Counted from the first letter of the stretch, positions 1 to 8,744 are shown. The stretch is DNA of 64,000 bases from Ruminococcus sp. HUN007 (GCF_000712055.1 NZ_JOOA01000002.1:1984001-2048000); one strand, 5' to 3'. Notes: a model not told the origin generated them from the letters alone. Translations and numbers: made by a program.

Positions 1-1
1 T

Positions 2-574
2 GCAGGAAATCATATAATAATCGACCTTTCAAACTGGGACAAACGTACTGTTGCCGACAAGATAGAGCTCATTAAAACTGCAATGGAGCAGAGAAAAACC
101 ATCTCATTCTGTTACTGCTCTCCGAACGGGGAAAGTAAACGCGAGATTGAACCTTATCACCTCATTTTTCAGTGGGCTTCATGGTACGTATGGGGCTACT
201 GCAGAAAGCGCAGGGATTACCGTATGTTCAAACTCACTCGAATGACCGGACTTACACTGACCGATCAACAGTTCGGCGAAAGGGAGGTACCCGAATATAC
301 ATGCGATAAGCTACGCCATATAAACGGCGATATCAAAGCGACTGTACGCTTCGATAAATCCCAGAAATGGCGGCTTATCGATGAATTCGGTCCTGATCTG
401 ATCCGGTATGACGATGGCGGAAACATCATACTCGATTTTTTCTGGTCAGATGTGCCGGCTCTGTACAGTTACGTTCTGTCATACGGTGACACTGCGGAAA
501 TAATCTCACCGGAGGAATACCGTACCGGATTTAAAGATCTTCTGAAAAAGACAGAAAAGAAATACGAAATATGA
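2..574 (+). CDS. WYL-domain transcriptional regulator, C-terminal part (cut by window edge)
   Basis: The reading frame is open from base 2, so the N-terminal HTH part lies outside the window. The visible 190 residues match the WYL ligand-sensing region of YafY/DeoR-like regulators: a strand with SFCYCSPNGE, then REIEPYHLIFQWASWYVWGYCRKRRDYRMFK split over the typical I-P-H-L and W-Y-V-W-G-Y positions, then the C-terminal WCX-like region ending in EEYRTGFKDLLKK. An internal ATG at 83 exists but the homologous sequence continues upstream of it, so it is not taken as the start. Such proteins normally bind DNA and respond to a small ligand or nucleic acid; the target here is unknown. Family call is by eye from sequence. 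Confidence 0.8.
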   Translation, partial: AGNHIIIDLSNWDKRTVADKIELIKTAMEQRKTISFCYCSPNGESKREIEPYHLIFQWASWYVWGYCRKRRDYRMFKLTRMTGLTLTDQQFGEREVPEYTCDKLRHINGDIKATVRFDKSQKWRLIDEFGPDLIRYDDGGNIILDFFWSDVPALYSYVLSYGDTAEIISPEEYRTGFKDLLKKTEKKYEI

Positions 575-602
575 CAGCCTTGTGTCACATTTGATATGAT
601 AT

Positions 603-641
603 CATAAGCATACCATAAAAACAGGGAGGTATGCTTTATGC
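603..641 (+). promoter_or_regulatory. Stem-loop enclosing the RBS of the small ORF
   Basis: AAGCATACC at 606-614 and GGTATGCTT at 628-636 are perfect inverted repeats with a 13-nt loop that contains AGGGA. The ribosome-binding site AGGGAGGT therefore lies partly in the loop and partly in the 3' arm. Base pairing could limit initiation at the ATG at 638. There is no following T-run, so a terminator is unlikely. A regulatory role is inference. Confidence 0.4.
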
Positions 642-736
642 ATTACGAGATCATTAGAATACCATGCTGTGGTGAACGTAAAAATCTGACCACGTTCACT
701 GTAAATAATAACTCTGAAAAGGAGCAGACACTATGA
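638..736 (+). CDS. 32-aa small ORF translationally coupled to the VOC protein
   Basis: The ORF begins MHYEIIRIPCCGERKN and ends SEKEQTL. It has a strong RBS (AGGGAGGT, 623-630, 7 nt from ATG) and its stop codon overlaps the next start as ATGA (733-736), a classic coupling arrangement. The CC pair at residues 10-11 stands out. No family is recognised. It could be a leader peptide whose translation opens initiation of the downstream VOC gene, or simply a small protein of the same operon. The strong RBS and exact overlap argue against a chance ORF, but nothing in the sequence shows a function. Confidence 0.5.
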   Translation: MHYEIIRIPCCGERKNLTTFTVNNNSEKEQTL

Positions 737-1146
737 GACTTGACGGATTTGGCATTTTTGTAAACGACATGGCGAAGATGATACGCTTCTACCGTGATGT
801 GCTCGGCTTTGAAATAAAGGAAGATGAGAACACATCAAATGTGTATCTCAAAAAGGACGGCACACTGTTTCTTCTGTACGGAAGAAAAGACTTCGAAAAA
901 ATGACTAACCAGAAATACGGTTACGCCGAAGGCAAAAACGGACATTTCGAGCTCGCACTCTACGTTGATACTTTCGACGAAGTAGACAGGGCTTTCGCCG
1001 ACGTGATAAGCAAGGGGGCAGAACCGGTAATGGAACCGACCACCGAACCATGGGGACAGCGCACCTGCTATATCGCTGATCAGGAAGGAAACATTATAGA
1101 GATCGGCTCATTCGGTAAGCCGTTTGAAACAAAAGACAACGAATAA
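733..1146 (+). CDS. VOC (glyoxalase/bleomycin-resistance fold) family protein
   Basis: This 137-aa protein has a single vicinal-oxygen-chelate domain. The N-terminal strand RLDGFGIFVNDMAKMIRFYR is followed by DVLGFEI, a central acidic/aromatic segment, and the second half containing FELALYVDTFDEVDRAF and the C-terminal YIADQEGNIIEI, which is the usual end of the second beta-alpha-beta-beta-beta unit. Metal-ligand candidates are E in NIIEIGSF and residues in the FELAL strand. The family covers glyoxalases, dioxygenases and drug-binding proteins; substrate cannot be read from sequence. It is cotranscribed with the 32-aa ORF and followed by a strong terminator, so it closes a two-gene unit. Confidence 0.85.
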   Translation: MRLDGFGIFVNDMAKMIRFYRDVLGFEIKEDENTSNVYLKKDGTLFLLYGRKDFEKMTNQKYGYAEGKNGHFELALYVDTFDEVDRAFADVISKGAEPVMEPTTEPWGQRTCYIADQEGNIIEIGSFGKPFETKDNE

Positions 1147-1154
1147 AACAGATA

Positions 1155-1193
1155 CCCCTCTGTCGAAGACATACGGCAGAGGGGCTTTCTGTC
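1155..1193 (+). terminator. Rho-independent terminator after the VOC gene
   Basis: CCCCTCTG (1155-1162) pairs perfectly with CAGAGGGG (1177-1184). The T content after the stem (CTTTCTGT) is modest. It lies 8 bases after the VOC stop codon. Confidence 0.75.
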
Positions 1194-1315
1194 AAAGGAT
1201 AAACCATCATGATTCTGACTCTTATCCAGGGGAATTACAGTTATGTCCGAAAAAATCATATAATTTCGTATTTTTATTGACTTAAAAATCATAGAAGTCT
1301 GCAATGTTTTTTACC

Positions 1316-1344
1316 TTGATTTATGGAAATCAATATGGTATAAT
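1316..1344 (+). promoter_or_regulatory. Promoter of Rpn copy 1 (relic), with palindromic spacer
   Basis: TTGATT (1316-1321), 17-nt spacer, TATAAT (1339-1344). The -35 and spacer form a near-perfect inverted repeat, TTGATTT-atgg-AAATCAA (1316-1333). The same block precedes the two intact copies at 11146 and 13732, with a single base change in one of them. A repressor-type operator over the -35 region is likely by position but unproven. Confidence 0.7.
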
Positions 1345-1369
1345 AATGTCAGAAAACATCAAAGAAAGT

Positions 1370-1706
1370 AAAATATAAATATATAAACGGAGCGACTGAC
1401 AAAGATGGAGATACATCCGATCTTGCCAAGCTTGTACATGATTTCAGATGTTCACAGGCAAGCGACATGCTTACCAAACCGCTTGCAGATAAAACAAAAA
1501 TGCTAAAGGAAACACCGGAAGGAGTTGATACTATGTGTAAGGCTATTGAAGAAAACAATAAAAGAATATTGAAAAACAAAGAAATAGAAATTGCGGTTAA
1601 TCTTATTCGTACAGGTATGATGTCATATAGTGTCATAGCTGAATGTACAGGTCTTGCTGTAGAAGAAGTTGAAAAGCTTGCAGAAACTCTGAACCACAGC
1701 GCCTGA
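1370..1706 (+). pseudogene. Rpn-family nuclease/putative transposase, internally deleted copy 1
   Basis: Only the C-terminal third of the 281-aa protein seen at 11210 and 13796 remains. The promoter and 5' leader are intact up to about 1370, then the sequence jumps to INGATDKDGDTSDLAKLVHD and continues in frame to EKLAETLNHSA. The catalytic PD-(D/E)XK core is gone, removing roughly 560 bases compared with the intact copies. An internal ATG at 1467 gives a 79-aa ORF (MLTKPLADKTKM...), but it has no convincing RBS and is the tail of the lost gene. The tail has a short helix-turn-helix-like segment (YSVIAECTGLAVEEVEKLAE). It sits directly before the sigma-factor gene, as copy 3 does. Confidence 0.8.
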
Positions 1707-1763
1707 TGATACGATTTATTCACGATAACGCATTAATCAGTAAACATTACATACCATAGCAAC

Positions 1764-1812
1764 AAAGCTCTCGGAAAACGCAGCCAGCGTCATCTGAGAG
1801 CTTTATTGTTAT
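1764..1812 (+). terminator. Terminator after Rpn relic
   Basis: AAAGCTCTC (1764-1772) pairs with GAGAGCTTT (1796-1804), followed by ATTGTTATT. The same terminator with one change follows Rpn copy 3 at 14705, showing that the duplicated segment includes it. Confidence 0.8.
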
Positions 1813-1936
1813 TATTCACAATTGCTGCGTAGGCTATTTATGAGTTTCTACAAACTTCAAAAAATTTTGTTAGAAATCTCTTCGGGAAGACACTGTATTT
1901 ATAGAAGGATAAATACGAATGATTTGAGGGAGGTGA

Positions 1937-2497
1937 ATGGTTCTGGAAGACGAGAAGATTATTGATCTTTACTGGGAACGCTCGGAAAGAGCAATATCAG
2001 AAACCGATAAAAAATACAGAAGCAGATGCATGTATGTAGCCAGATCAATTCTGGAAGATATTTCAGATGCCGAGGAATGTCTGAACGATACATATCTTAC
2101 AGCATGGAATCTGATGCCGCCGGAAAGGCCGAAATTTCTTTCAGCTTTTTTATTCAAGATAGTAAGGAATATTTCGTATAACAAATTCCGGTTTCAAAAT
2201 AACAGCAGGCGAAAACGAGACATAAGCTTTTCAACAGAGGAACTGGAAGAATGCATTGACGGCAGTAATAACGTTGAAGAAAAATTCGACGAGGCACAGG
2301 TTGTAAATGCTATAAACGAATTTCTTGGAACGCTTAAGAAAGACAAGCGGTATATTTTCGTCAGAAGATACTGGTATCTTGACAGCATTGCCGATATTGC
2401 CGGACACTGTTCGCTTACCGAGGAAAATGTAACGGTCATACTTTCGAGAATAAGAAAACAGCTTAAGGATCATTTAAAAAGAAGGATGGGAGAGTAA
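1937..2497 (+). CDS. ECF-like sigma-70 family RNA polymerase sigma factor, copy 1
   Basis: The 186-aa protein has a region 2 (residues about 20-90) with the -10 recognition and core-binding helices, including DAEECLNDTYLTAWNL and LSAFLFKIVRNISYNKFR, then a linker and a region 4 (about 125-185) with the HTH segment SIADIAGHCSLTEENVTVILSRIRKQLK. There is no region 1 or 3, so it is ECF-sized. ATG at 1937 follows GGAGG closely (about 4 nt); the paralogue at 14879 uses the same spacing. The stop overlaps the next start by one base, so the two proteins are made together. It likely directs transcription of a small regulon that may include the dockerin gene behind it. About two thirds of residues are identical to the paralogue by eye. 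Confidence 0.88.
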   Translation: MVLEDEKIIDLYWERSERAISETDKKYRSRCMYVARSILEDISDAEECLNDTYLTAWNLMPPERPKFLSAFLFKIVRNISYNKFRFQNNSRRKRDISFSTEELEECIDGSNNVEEKFDEAQVVNAINEFLGTLKKDKRYIFVRRYWYLDSIADIAGHCSLTEENVTVILSRIRKQLKDHLKRRMGE

Positions 2498-3465
2498 TGA
2501 ATGTGGAGCAGCTGAGAAATGCTATCTGGGAAATCGATGAGAAGTTTGTAGCAGAAGCGGAAACATACGAACCGGAAACCAGAAGCAACAAATCAATCTG
2601 GATAATAACGTCGGCATCAGCTGCAGTGATAGCTTTATGCACATGTATGCATTTCCACAACGAAGCTGAACAGGCACGTTATCCGGAGATAGATAATAGT
2701 ATTGTCATGACAACGACTGTATCTGAAACTGAATCGTATGAAACAGATGTCATTAAGACTGAAAACGCAGATCCTGTCAATGAACATACAGAGGTTTCGG
2801 AAACGGAAGCTGGATATGAAAGCAGTATTCTGTATGCAGCGACAGTTTCGGCGGAAAAAGAATCGCCTCCGTCACCATCTGACGTCAATGAGCACACAGA
2901 AGCATATCCGATAACAGAACCGCATATTATTTCAGAAATACCTGTTACCGAAAAAACACAGCAGGAAGGAATCATAACATTGCAATCAGGGGACCGTGAA
3001 TGTTTAACGGATTCGGCGAATACACCTGAGCCGTCTTCTTCACCTGTAAGTGAAAAAGAAAAACTGACATTACCATCAGAATCAGATCCTGTATTGTCGG
3101 TAAACAGTGAAAATAACACTTTTGATAATGCAAAATTCTTTGGAATGGCATACAGCAAGAGAGGCGTTTATGTTTTTGATGAAAGTCGTCTTAACAATAA
3201 TACTATGAATGCGGAATTTATAAGTATTGCGGAAAATACAGTATTAATTGCCAAGGTTAAATCAATAAGCGGAATAAGCAGTGAAGAACTGCTCTTAGTG
3301 AAATGCGGAAATACGGCAGGTAAATATTATATATTTCTGAATGATGGTCTTTCTGAAGAGGATGTAAACAGGATATTTCAAGCGACAGGAATAACAGAAA
3401 TACCGACATCTGCTCCAGTGACTTCACCGGAAATAGAACAGTCTGTTCCGACACCCGAAACATAA
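2497..3465 (+). CDS. Single-TM protein paired with sigma factor, putative anti-sigma/sensor, copy 1
   Basis: The 322-aa protein has a short cytoplasmic N-terminus (residues 1-32, acidic, NVEQLRNAIWEIDEKFVAEAE), one membrane segment (about 34-51, SIWIITSASAAVIALCTC), then about 170 residues rich in Ser, Thr, Glu and Pro, and a folded-looking C-terminal region (about 210-300) ending in another Ser/Thr/Pro tail. Topology with the N-terminus inside fits an anti-sigma factor of the RsgI/DUF4179 type, where the cytoplasmic part holds sigma and the outer part senses a signal; no named domain was recognised. The N-terminus and TM are conserved in the paralogue at 15439 while the outer part is not. 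TAATG overlap with the sigma gene supports a functional pair. Confidence 0.7.
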   Translation: MNVEQLRNAIWEIDEKFVAEAETYEPETRSNKSIWIITSASAAVIALCTCMHFHNEAEQARYPEIDNSIVMTTTVSETESYETDVIKTENADPVNEHTEVSETEAGYESSILYAATVSAEKESPPSPSDVNEHTEAYPITEPHIISEIPVTEKTQQEGIITLQSGDRECLTDSANTPEPSSSPVSEKEKLTLPSESDPVLSVNSENNTFDNAKFFGMAYSKRGVYVFDESRLNNNTMNAEFISIAENTVLIAKVKSISGISSEELLLVKCGNTAGKYYIFLNDGLSEEDVNRIFQATGITEIPTSAPVTSPEIEQSVPTPET

Positions 3466-3561
3466 AAAATAGCGCATGAATGCGTTATTATAAACAGCAA
3501 TTTAAACCAGAGATTATAGACCCCATCGTTTTACGTGGGAATATGAAAGGGATGTATTTTT

Positions 3562-4860
3562 ATGAAAAGAACAAGAATTTTAGCAGCAATCATGTCAGTA
3601 ACAATGATGTCATCGTTTATGCTTCCGGCAGTTTATGCGGAAGATGCAGGAGTAGAATCCAGAACACCGGGTATCGGTACATATGAAGATGTACTTCCAA
3701 GTGGAATAGTAGAGCGGATCAATGGCAATATTAAAGACGTTGTTGATTCATTCGGAGAAGATGCACTGGTTTTTGAGTATCCTGATTATTACGGAAATCA
3801 GGACAAGCACAGTTACTTTGTAATCACCAAAGATCTGAATTGCTATTATTTTTATACTGATAGTAAGTATTCAGCAGTAACGATGCGTGAAGGAACAGAA
3901 CCGCCTGTTAGTAAGATAACCGGAAAGATTAAAGACAGAAAAGAATATCAGGATATGTTCTACAGAATAGAAGGAACAGATCAGTATTTATTCAACTTTT
4001 ACAGACAGTTTAATGCTGAGGATGTAGATACTGTTTACGATATTCTGAAAAATGATGAGAATGTTCTTGCTATTGAGGAACGTGAAGATGTAGTAAGTGC
4101 AGCAATTGACTGCGATACTATTGTTGTCAGATCAGAAATGTCTGTTGATGATTTTATAAGTCAGTATCCTGAATTTGCACTTGGTTATGCTGAAGATGGT
4201 TTTGTTCGTGATAACTATAACTACTGTGTGAAAATTAAGAAGCTGCCCCTGGGAATAAAACGTGATCCTTCTTATTATTCCGGAGTGTATGAAGCCTTAA
4301 AGCGTCTTACAGAGAGCGGAACGGAATTTGATTTTAATATTGGTATATTAGAGAATACACCAGATAAGATCGCTACTGATTCAAAGGTGATCTATGAAGC
4401 TGACGCGTCACAGATAAAACAGCTTATACAAAACTTTATCGATCAGAACTATAAAGGCGATGCCTGGATAACAGAAGCTTCTAAATCAGATAAAGAAGAA
4501 TATGGTATTCTATATTATGTGCAATTTCGTAGTCCAAGAACAAACGAACCATGGTTTGATTATGATGCAATAACCAGTGAGTTTGAAAAGTTTTTCAAAG
4601 AACATAATATTGATCCTTCAAGTGTTCCTGTTGGTTTTAATGAGGGTAATGCTCCTGTTTCTGAAAAAATAGGGGATGTTGATCTTAACGGAACAATCGA
4701 TGTTACAGACCTTACAGATATTTCACTTGCACTTTTAGGCGATAAGGAACTTAAAGCTGACCAGCAGAAGGCTGCTGACATTGACGGTGACGGAGCCGTA
4801 ACTCTTGCTGATCTTGCAAGACTTCAGCAGTATCTTTCAAAGAAGATAGATAAACTGTGA
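3562..4860 (+). CDS. Secreted dockerin protein A1
   Basis: The 432-aa protein has a signal peptide (residues 1-26, cleavage after AVYA) and a C-terminal type I dockerin (371-432) with two Ca-binding repeats, DVDLNGTIDVTD and DIDGDGAVTLAD, so it should be anchored to a cellulosomal cohesin. The body has no recognised enzyme motif. Residues about 142-177 (FNAEDVDTVYDILKNDENVL, then AIEERE) have a helix-then-strand pattern similar to the second half of Inhibitor_I9 subtilisin propeptides; this is a by-eye resemblance only. Shared landmarks with A2 and A4 are PGIxxxxxxSG, EGTEPPVxxIxxKI and FYR. It follows the sigma pair and precedes protease P1. RBS AAAGGGATG at 3546. Confidence 0.8.
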   Translation: MKRTRILAAIMSVTMMSSFMLPAVYAEDAGVESRTPGIGTYEDVLPSGIVERINGNIKDVVDSFGEDALVFEYPDYYGNQDKHSYFVITKDLNCYYFYTDSKYSAVTMREGTEPPVSKITGKIKDRKEYQDMFYRIEGTDQYLFNFYRQFNAEDVDTVYDILKNDENVLAIEEREDVVSAAIDCDTIVVRSEMSVDDFISQYPEFALGYAEDGFVRDNYNYCVKIKKLPLGIKRDPSYYSGVYEALKRLTESGTEFDFNIGILENTPDKIATDSKVIYEADASQIKQLIQNFIDQNYKGDAWITEASKSDKEEYGILYYVQFRSPRTNEPWFDYDAITSEFEKFFKEHNIDPSSVPVGFNEGNAPVSEKIGDVDLNGTIDVTDLTDISLALLGDKELKADQQKAADIDGDGAVTLADLARLQQYLSKKIDKL

Positions 4861-5053
4861 TAATGAGTTGATTACGACAAAAACTGACCCAGATATATCA
4901 AATATTATTTGGGTCAGTTGATACTTTGAAAATGAAAAGGGGATGATACCAGTGAAGTAAGATAATATTTTATTTGTACGCAAATTTATGAGAAAACAGA
5001 AGTTAGAAAAATTAACAGGGGGAATTTATTATGAATATCTTTAAGAAAATAAC
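4851..5053 (+). repeat. Intergenic direct repeat, copy 1 (A-to-P junction)
   Basis: From the last codons of the dockerin through the first eight codons of the protease this block is identical, base for base, to 7201-7403, and nearly identical to 20487-20674. It contains a terminator-like hairpin (AACTGACCC 4882-4890 with GGGTCAGTT 4911-4919), a five-codon open frame MIPVK after AAGGGG (about 4944-4961), and the RBS AGGGGGAA for the protease start at 5031. Identity of non-coding DNA at this level points to recent duplication or gene conversion. Confidence 0.9.
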
Positions 5054-6182
5054 AACAGGAGTTTTAGCATTGACAATTGGGATGTGTGCGATTCCATCTG
5101 CTGTTTCTGCAAGTATGAATGAATCATATCGCAAAGGCGATATTGATGGTGACGGTGATGTTGACAATGTGGATTCAGCTTATCTTTCAAACTTTTTAAG
5201 CGGTATTAAAGGGTCAGCAAATAATCAGATGTCTCAAAGACTTGATGTTGATCTAAGCGGGATAATTGACAAACTTGACAAAGAATTACTTTCGAATATG
5301 TTGGTCAATGGTGCAAGTCCGATCTATTATTGTTATGAAGATTCAAATGCAGGCGTACCGCCTCAGCAAACTTTGAGTTATCGAAAATACGATGCTCAAA
5401 CTGGAACGAAAGTAGGAGATAACTATACGCTTTCGCCAGTAAGTAATATTTCAACAACTTCTAAAGTTGAGCCGGAAATCGAAAGAGGCACTGATTATAC
5501 TAACCCCGGAATAGTAAAAATTAATGCAACTGAACCGGGAGTAACAGGTTGGACTGGAACAGGATTTGTTGTAGGATCAAATAAAATATTAACTGCAGCT
5601 CATTGCGTTTATAATACGCATACTAATACACCGTTTTGTAATATCTCTATTGATGTTTATGATGGTCCGGGTTATTCAGCAAATAATTATTCAGCTAACT
5701 ATTACCACATTCCTGAAAATTATCATTTAGCCCCTGATTACGTGAGTTACTGTGATTATGCAATAATTACAGTTGATCATACATTTAGCAGTGACTATAT
5801 AATGAATCTCGGCGTTGCTAGAGATAAGCTAAAGAATAATACATCGTCATCAGTTTATTATAACTATAATGATAATGGGGTTAATAGACTAGGCATTTTT
5901 TACACCTACTATAACCATTGGGCAGAAATGGGATGCTTGAAGCGTAATGATCCAAATCAATCATTGGGTGTGCTTATGACAGATAACGTATTTTATTGCA
6001 GTACATTATGTGCGGGAGGATACAGCGGCTGTCCTGCGTATGCCGAAACAGAGGATGATTTTAAAAGTGTTATAGGAATTTGTAGTGGCAGATTTGATAC
6101 ACCTACGTATTACTATAGCGTTTGTAAAAGAATAGATACTAATATTCTTCAGTTTGCACTGAACAACCCGAATTTGACATAA
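5031..6182 (+). CDS. Secreted trypsin-like serine protease with N-terminal dockerin, P1
   Basis: The 383-aa protein has a signal peptide (1-27), an N-terminal dockerin-like module (about 34-93: DIDGDGDVDNVDSAYLSNFL and DVDLSGIIDKLDKELLSNML) and a chymotrypsin-fold protease domain. The catalytic triad is visible as H191 (LTAAHCVYN), D242 (CDYAIITVD) and S332 (GGYSGCPAY), with the oxyanion-type GxSGxP modified to GYSGCP. The fold most resembles V8-like glutamyl endopeptidases. It would act outside the cell, attached to a scaffoldin. Codons and leader are nearly the same as in P2 at the 5' end. RBS AGGGGGAA at 5018. Confidence 0.88.
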   Translation: MNIFKKITTGVLALTIGMCAIPSAVSASMNESYRKGDIDGDGDVDNVDSAYLSNFLSGIKGSANNQMSQRLDVDLSGIIDKLDKELLSNMLVNGASPIYYCYEDSNAGVPPQQTLSYRKYDAQTGTKVGDNYTLSPVSNISTTSKVEPEIERGTDYTNPGIVKINATEPGVTGWTGTGFVVGSNKILTAAHCVYNTHTNTPFCNISIDVYDGPGYSANNYSANYYHIPENYHLAPDYVSYCDYAIITVDHTFSSDYIMNLGVARDKLKNNTSSSVYYNYNDNGVNRLGIFYTYYNHWAEMGCLKRNDPNQSLGVLMTDNVFYCSTLCAGGYSGCPAYAETEDDFKSVIGICSGRFDTPTYYYSVCKRIDTNILQFALNNPNLT

Positions 6183-6207
6183 CAGTTAGTAGAGAGGAAG
6201 ATGCATT

Positions 6208-7210
6208 ATGAAAAGTATAATTGGTGCTTTAATTTCAGGTGCTGTTTTGTTTTCAACGCTTATACCGATTTCTTTTGTCAATGCTGAAGCGACAGAACAG
6301 TCAAGCACTCCTGGCATTGAGGAGTGGAAAAATCCATCTGGAGTAATCAGACAAATTGAAGGTATAGACTTTGATGATTTTATTAAATCATTTGGAGAGG
6401 ATGTATATATATATAGCGATAGTAAAAATGTGGTGTTGGTTGAACCTGATGGCAAAAAACATCATTTTAGTACCACTAATGTATGGAACAGAAAATATTC
6501 GGTTGTAAAAATGCAGGCAGGTGTAGAACCACCTGTGAAAGATATAAATGAGAAAATAGGCAACGGGGAACCTTTGAATGTGACTTTTTATAGATATCCC
6601 GATACCGATGAATACAGATTTCTGGATTTGAATGAAGAAGAGCATGAAAAAATAATTGAAATTCTGAAGAAAAATCCGGATGTTATCTCAATTGAGAATC
6701 GTAGTGAAGTAACTGAAGATGTTTTTCGTTTAGAAAACCTAACAGTTAATGGCAATATAGACCCGGATAAATTTATAAAAGATTATCCGGAACTGGATCT
6801 TTCGCAGCAAACAGGTGACAGCGGAGTACCGATTAAAACCGGTGACAGTTTTTCTTTTAAATTTAATGAATATGCTACTTCTCATGAATTGTACGATGCT
6901 TTGATTAGACTGAACAAAAGCGGTATAGTTTTATGAGATTGGATCGTTAATTGCCTTATCATCAGGTAGTGTTTGTGCAGAAATGGTTGATGTTCTGTAT
7001 TCGGCTGATGAATATATTGTAGGCGATGTGAATTCAGACTCTGCAATAGATGTTACTGATATTACGGAACTTTCGCTTAGCCTGATTGGTGATAAAGAAT
7101 TGACGAACAAGCAAGGAAAAGCTGCTGACGTTGACGGTGATGGAGCTGTTACACTCGCTGACCTTGCAAGACTTCAGCAGTATCTTTCAAAGAAAATTGA
7201 TAAACTGTGA
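6208..7210 (+). pseudogene. Secreted dockerin protein A2, frameshifted
   Basis: The first frame (6208-6936) gives a signal peptide (cleavage after FVNA), then an A-type body with PGIEEWKNPSG, QAGVEPPVKDINEKI and the I9-like stretch LNEEEHEKIIEILKKNPDVI. It stops at TGA after KSGIVL. Dropping one base near 6925-6930 (GTTTTATGAG) restores a frame reading FYEIGSLIALSSGSV and on to a full dockerin (7033-7207, SDSAIDVTDITELSL ... DVDGDGAVTLADLARLQQYL). A1 and A4 continue through the equivalent point without a break, so this is a single-base frameshift in one gene. A low-level slippage product cannot be excluded. Confidence 0.82.
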
Positions 7211-7403
7211 TAATGAGTTGATTACGACAAAAACTGACCCAGATATATCAAATATTATTTGGGTCAGTTGATACTTTGAAAATGAAAAGGGGATGATACC
7301 AGTGAAGTAAGATAATATTTTATTTGTACGCAAATTTATGAGAAAACAGAAGTTAGAAAAATTAACAGGGGGAATTTATTATGAATATCTTTAAGAAAAT
7401 AAC
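7201..7403 (+). repeat. Intergenic direct repeat, copy 2
   Basis: Identical to 4851-5053, including the AACTGACCC/GGGTCAGTT hairpin (7232-7269) and the MIPVK mini-ORF. It joins A2 to P2 exactly as copy 1 joins A1 to P1. Confidence 0.9.
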
Positions 7404-8460
7404 TGCTGGTATCGTAGCGGGAGCTATGAGTGTGGGAATGGCTAGTACAACTGTCAGTGCAAACAGTACGAATTATCTCAGAGGAGATATTGATGGTGAT
7501 GGTACGGTAGCTCTTACAGATCTGGCTTATCTGGCTAATTTCCTTAGTGGAAACAAAGGTTCTGCTGATAACCATATGTCACAGCGCCTTGATGTTGATA
7601 TGAGTGGAATAATCGATATTCTTGATCAGAATATGCTTTCTCAGATTATTTTAGGTAGCATTACTCCAAATACAATCTATTACGAAAGTACAAACAACGG
7701 AATCCCAGCACAGAATACACTTTACTATCAGAAGTTTGATGCTCAGACAGGTGGACAGATAGGAAGTGCTTATCCTTTAAGTCCGGTATCAACAATTCCT
7801 AATTATGCTCCTAAAGGAATAATCGGAACCGACGACCGATACATTGATTATTCAAATAGTGGAGTTGTTAGAATTACCAGTTCAATTGGTCAGGGGAGCG
7901 GATTTATAGTTGATGATAATCTTATTCTTACAGCGGCACATGTTGTTTATGGTGCTACAAATGTTAGTTATACTTTGTTTAATGCTAACGGAACACCTAA
8001 AGCTACATATTCAGCTGCAAGTTATCATGTTCCGTCAAACTATATAAGCGGTAGTGATGTTGATTACGATTATGCATTAATAGTTGTTAATCAGGATCTT
8101 TCAGATTACAGAGTAATAAATTTAGGTGTTTCAAGAGATAAACTAAAGAATAATATTACGTCTTCAGTTTATCTTAATTATGCTTCAAAGCTTGGAATAT
8201 ATGTTACGGGTTATGTTTCTAATACAGGATATACTGGAATAGGAAACTTAGCAAATAATTATCTTACAAATACTTTGGTGCAATATAATACGGATACCGT
8301 TCCTGGTGAGAGTGGTTCACCTGTATATGTTAAAACTTCCAGTGGCGACATGATAGCCATAGGTGTACACAGAGGAGTTGGCGTTGCTAATTCTTATAAT
8401 CAGGGTAAGAGAATCGATACAGACGTAATACATTTTATTTATAACAATCCAAATATCTAA
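7381..8460 (+). CDS. Secreted trypsin-like serine protease with N-terminal dockerin, P2
   Basis: The 359-aa protein is a paralogue of P1. Signal peptide 1-27 (cleavage after TVSA), dockerin-like module about 32-92 (DIDGDGTVALTDLAYLANFL; DVDMSGIIDILDQNML), then the protease domain with H187 (LTAAHVVYG), D230 (DYDYALIVV) and S311 in a canonical GESGSP motif. P2 lacks the extra cysteines of P1. Four copies of short aromatic/Asn-rich strands precede the Ser motif, as in V8-type proteases. It probably trims or matures surface proteins or attacks feed protein; the substrate is unknown. It ends the A2-P2 pair and is followed by a terminator. Confidence 0.88.
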   Translation: MNIFKKITAGIVAGAMSVGMASTTVSANSTNYLRGDIDGDGTVALTDLAYLANFLSGNKGSADNHMSQRLDVDMSGIIDILDQNMLSQIILGSITPNTIYYESTNNGIPAQNTLYYQKFDAQTGGQIGSAYPLSPVSTIPNYAPKGIIGTDDRYIDYSNSGVVRITSSIGQGSGFIVDDNLILTAAHVVYGATNVSYTLFNANGTPKATYSAASYHVPSNYISGSDVDYDYALIVVNQDLSDYRVINLGVSRDKLKNNITSSVYLNYASKLGIYVTGYVSNTGYTGIGNLANNYLTNTLVQYNTDTVPGESGSPVYVKTSSGDMIAIGVHRGVGVANSYNQGKRIDTDVIHFIYNNPNI

Positions 8461-8563
8461 AACAGAAAACAGTTGTAAAATTTTAGTGTGTTAGATTTTT
8501 TTATCATAAAGTGCGAACTGCTTAACTAAACCCTTAACTTAGTAAGAAAGAACTTAATAACGC

Positions 8564-8601
8564 AAAGGCGGAAGTCTCCGATAAAGAGATTTCCGCCTTT
8601 T
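8564..8601 (+). terminator. Terminator after P2
   Basis: AAAGGCGGAA (8564-8573) with inner TCTC pairs with GAGA and TTTCCGCCTTT (8585-8600). A close relative of this hairpin follows Rpn copy 2 at 12081 and the LRR dockerin gene at 25316. Confidence 0.85.
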
Positions 8602-8612
8602 CAGCATATAAA

Positions 8613-8653
8613 AGGTATCAGGCATCGCGATGCCTGATACTATCGAATAGCTG
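8613..8653. repeat. REP-like palindromic repeat, left part (split by IS66)
   Basis: A perfect 26-bp palindrome (8615-8640, centre GCATCGCGATGC) is followed by AATAGCTG (8646-8653), where the IS66 element begins. The remaining part, CCGAAGGCAGCTCACC, is found at 11115-11130 on the other side of the IS. Joined together they match the intact element at 12134-12190. Confidence 0.85.
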
Positions 8654-8698
8654 GTTACTATTCACGGCCAAATAATGTAAAATAGAATGAATGATAAT

Positions 8699-8744
8699 AG
8701 TGCTGAAAACATTGAAAATGCGATGTTTTCAGCACTGTTTTTTT
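8699..8744 (+). terminator. Hairpin plus T-run near IS66 left end
   Basis: A perfect 14-bp stem (8699-8712 with 8723-8736, AGTGCTGAAAACAT type) is followed by seven T residues. It would stop transcription entering from outside before the transposase promoter at 8803, a common protection in ISs. Confidence 0.8.

Noticed and set aside
1467..1706. Independent 79-aa gene after the deleted Rpn copy
   Set aside because: It is the exact C-terminal tail of the Rpn proteins at 11210 and 13796, starting at an internal Met without RBS.
3480..3686. 68-aa plus-strand ORF before A1
   Set aside because: It overlaps the A1 signal peptide in another frame, has no RBS and no family; a shadow.
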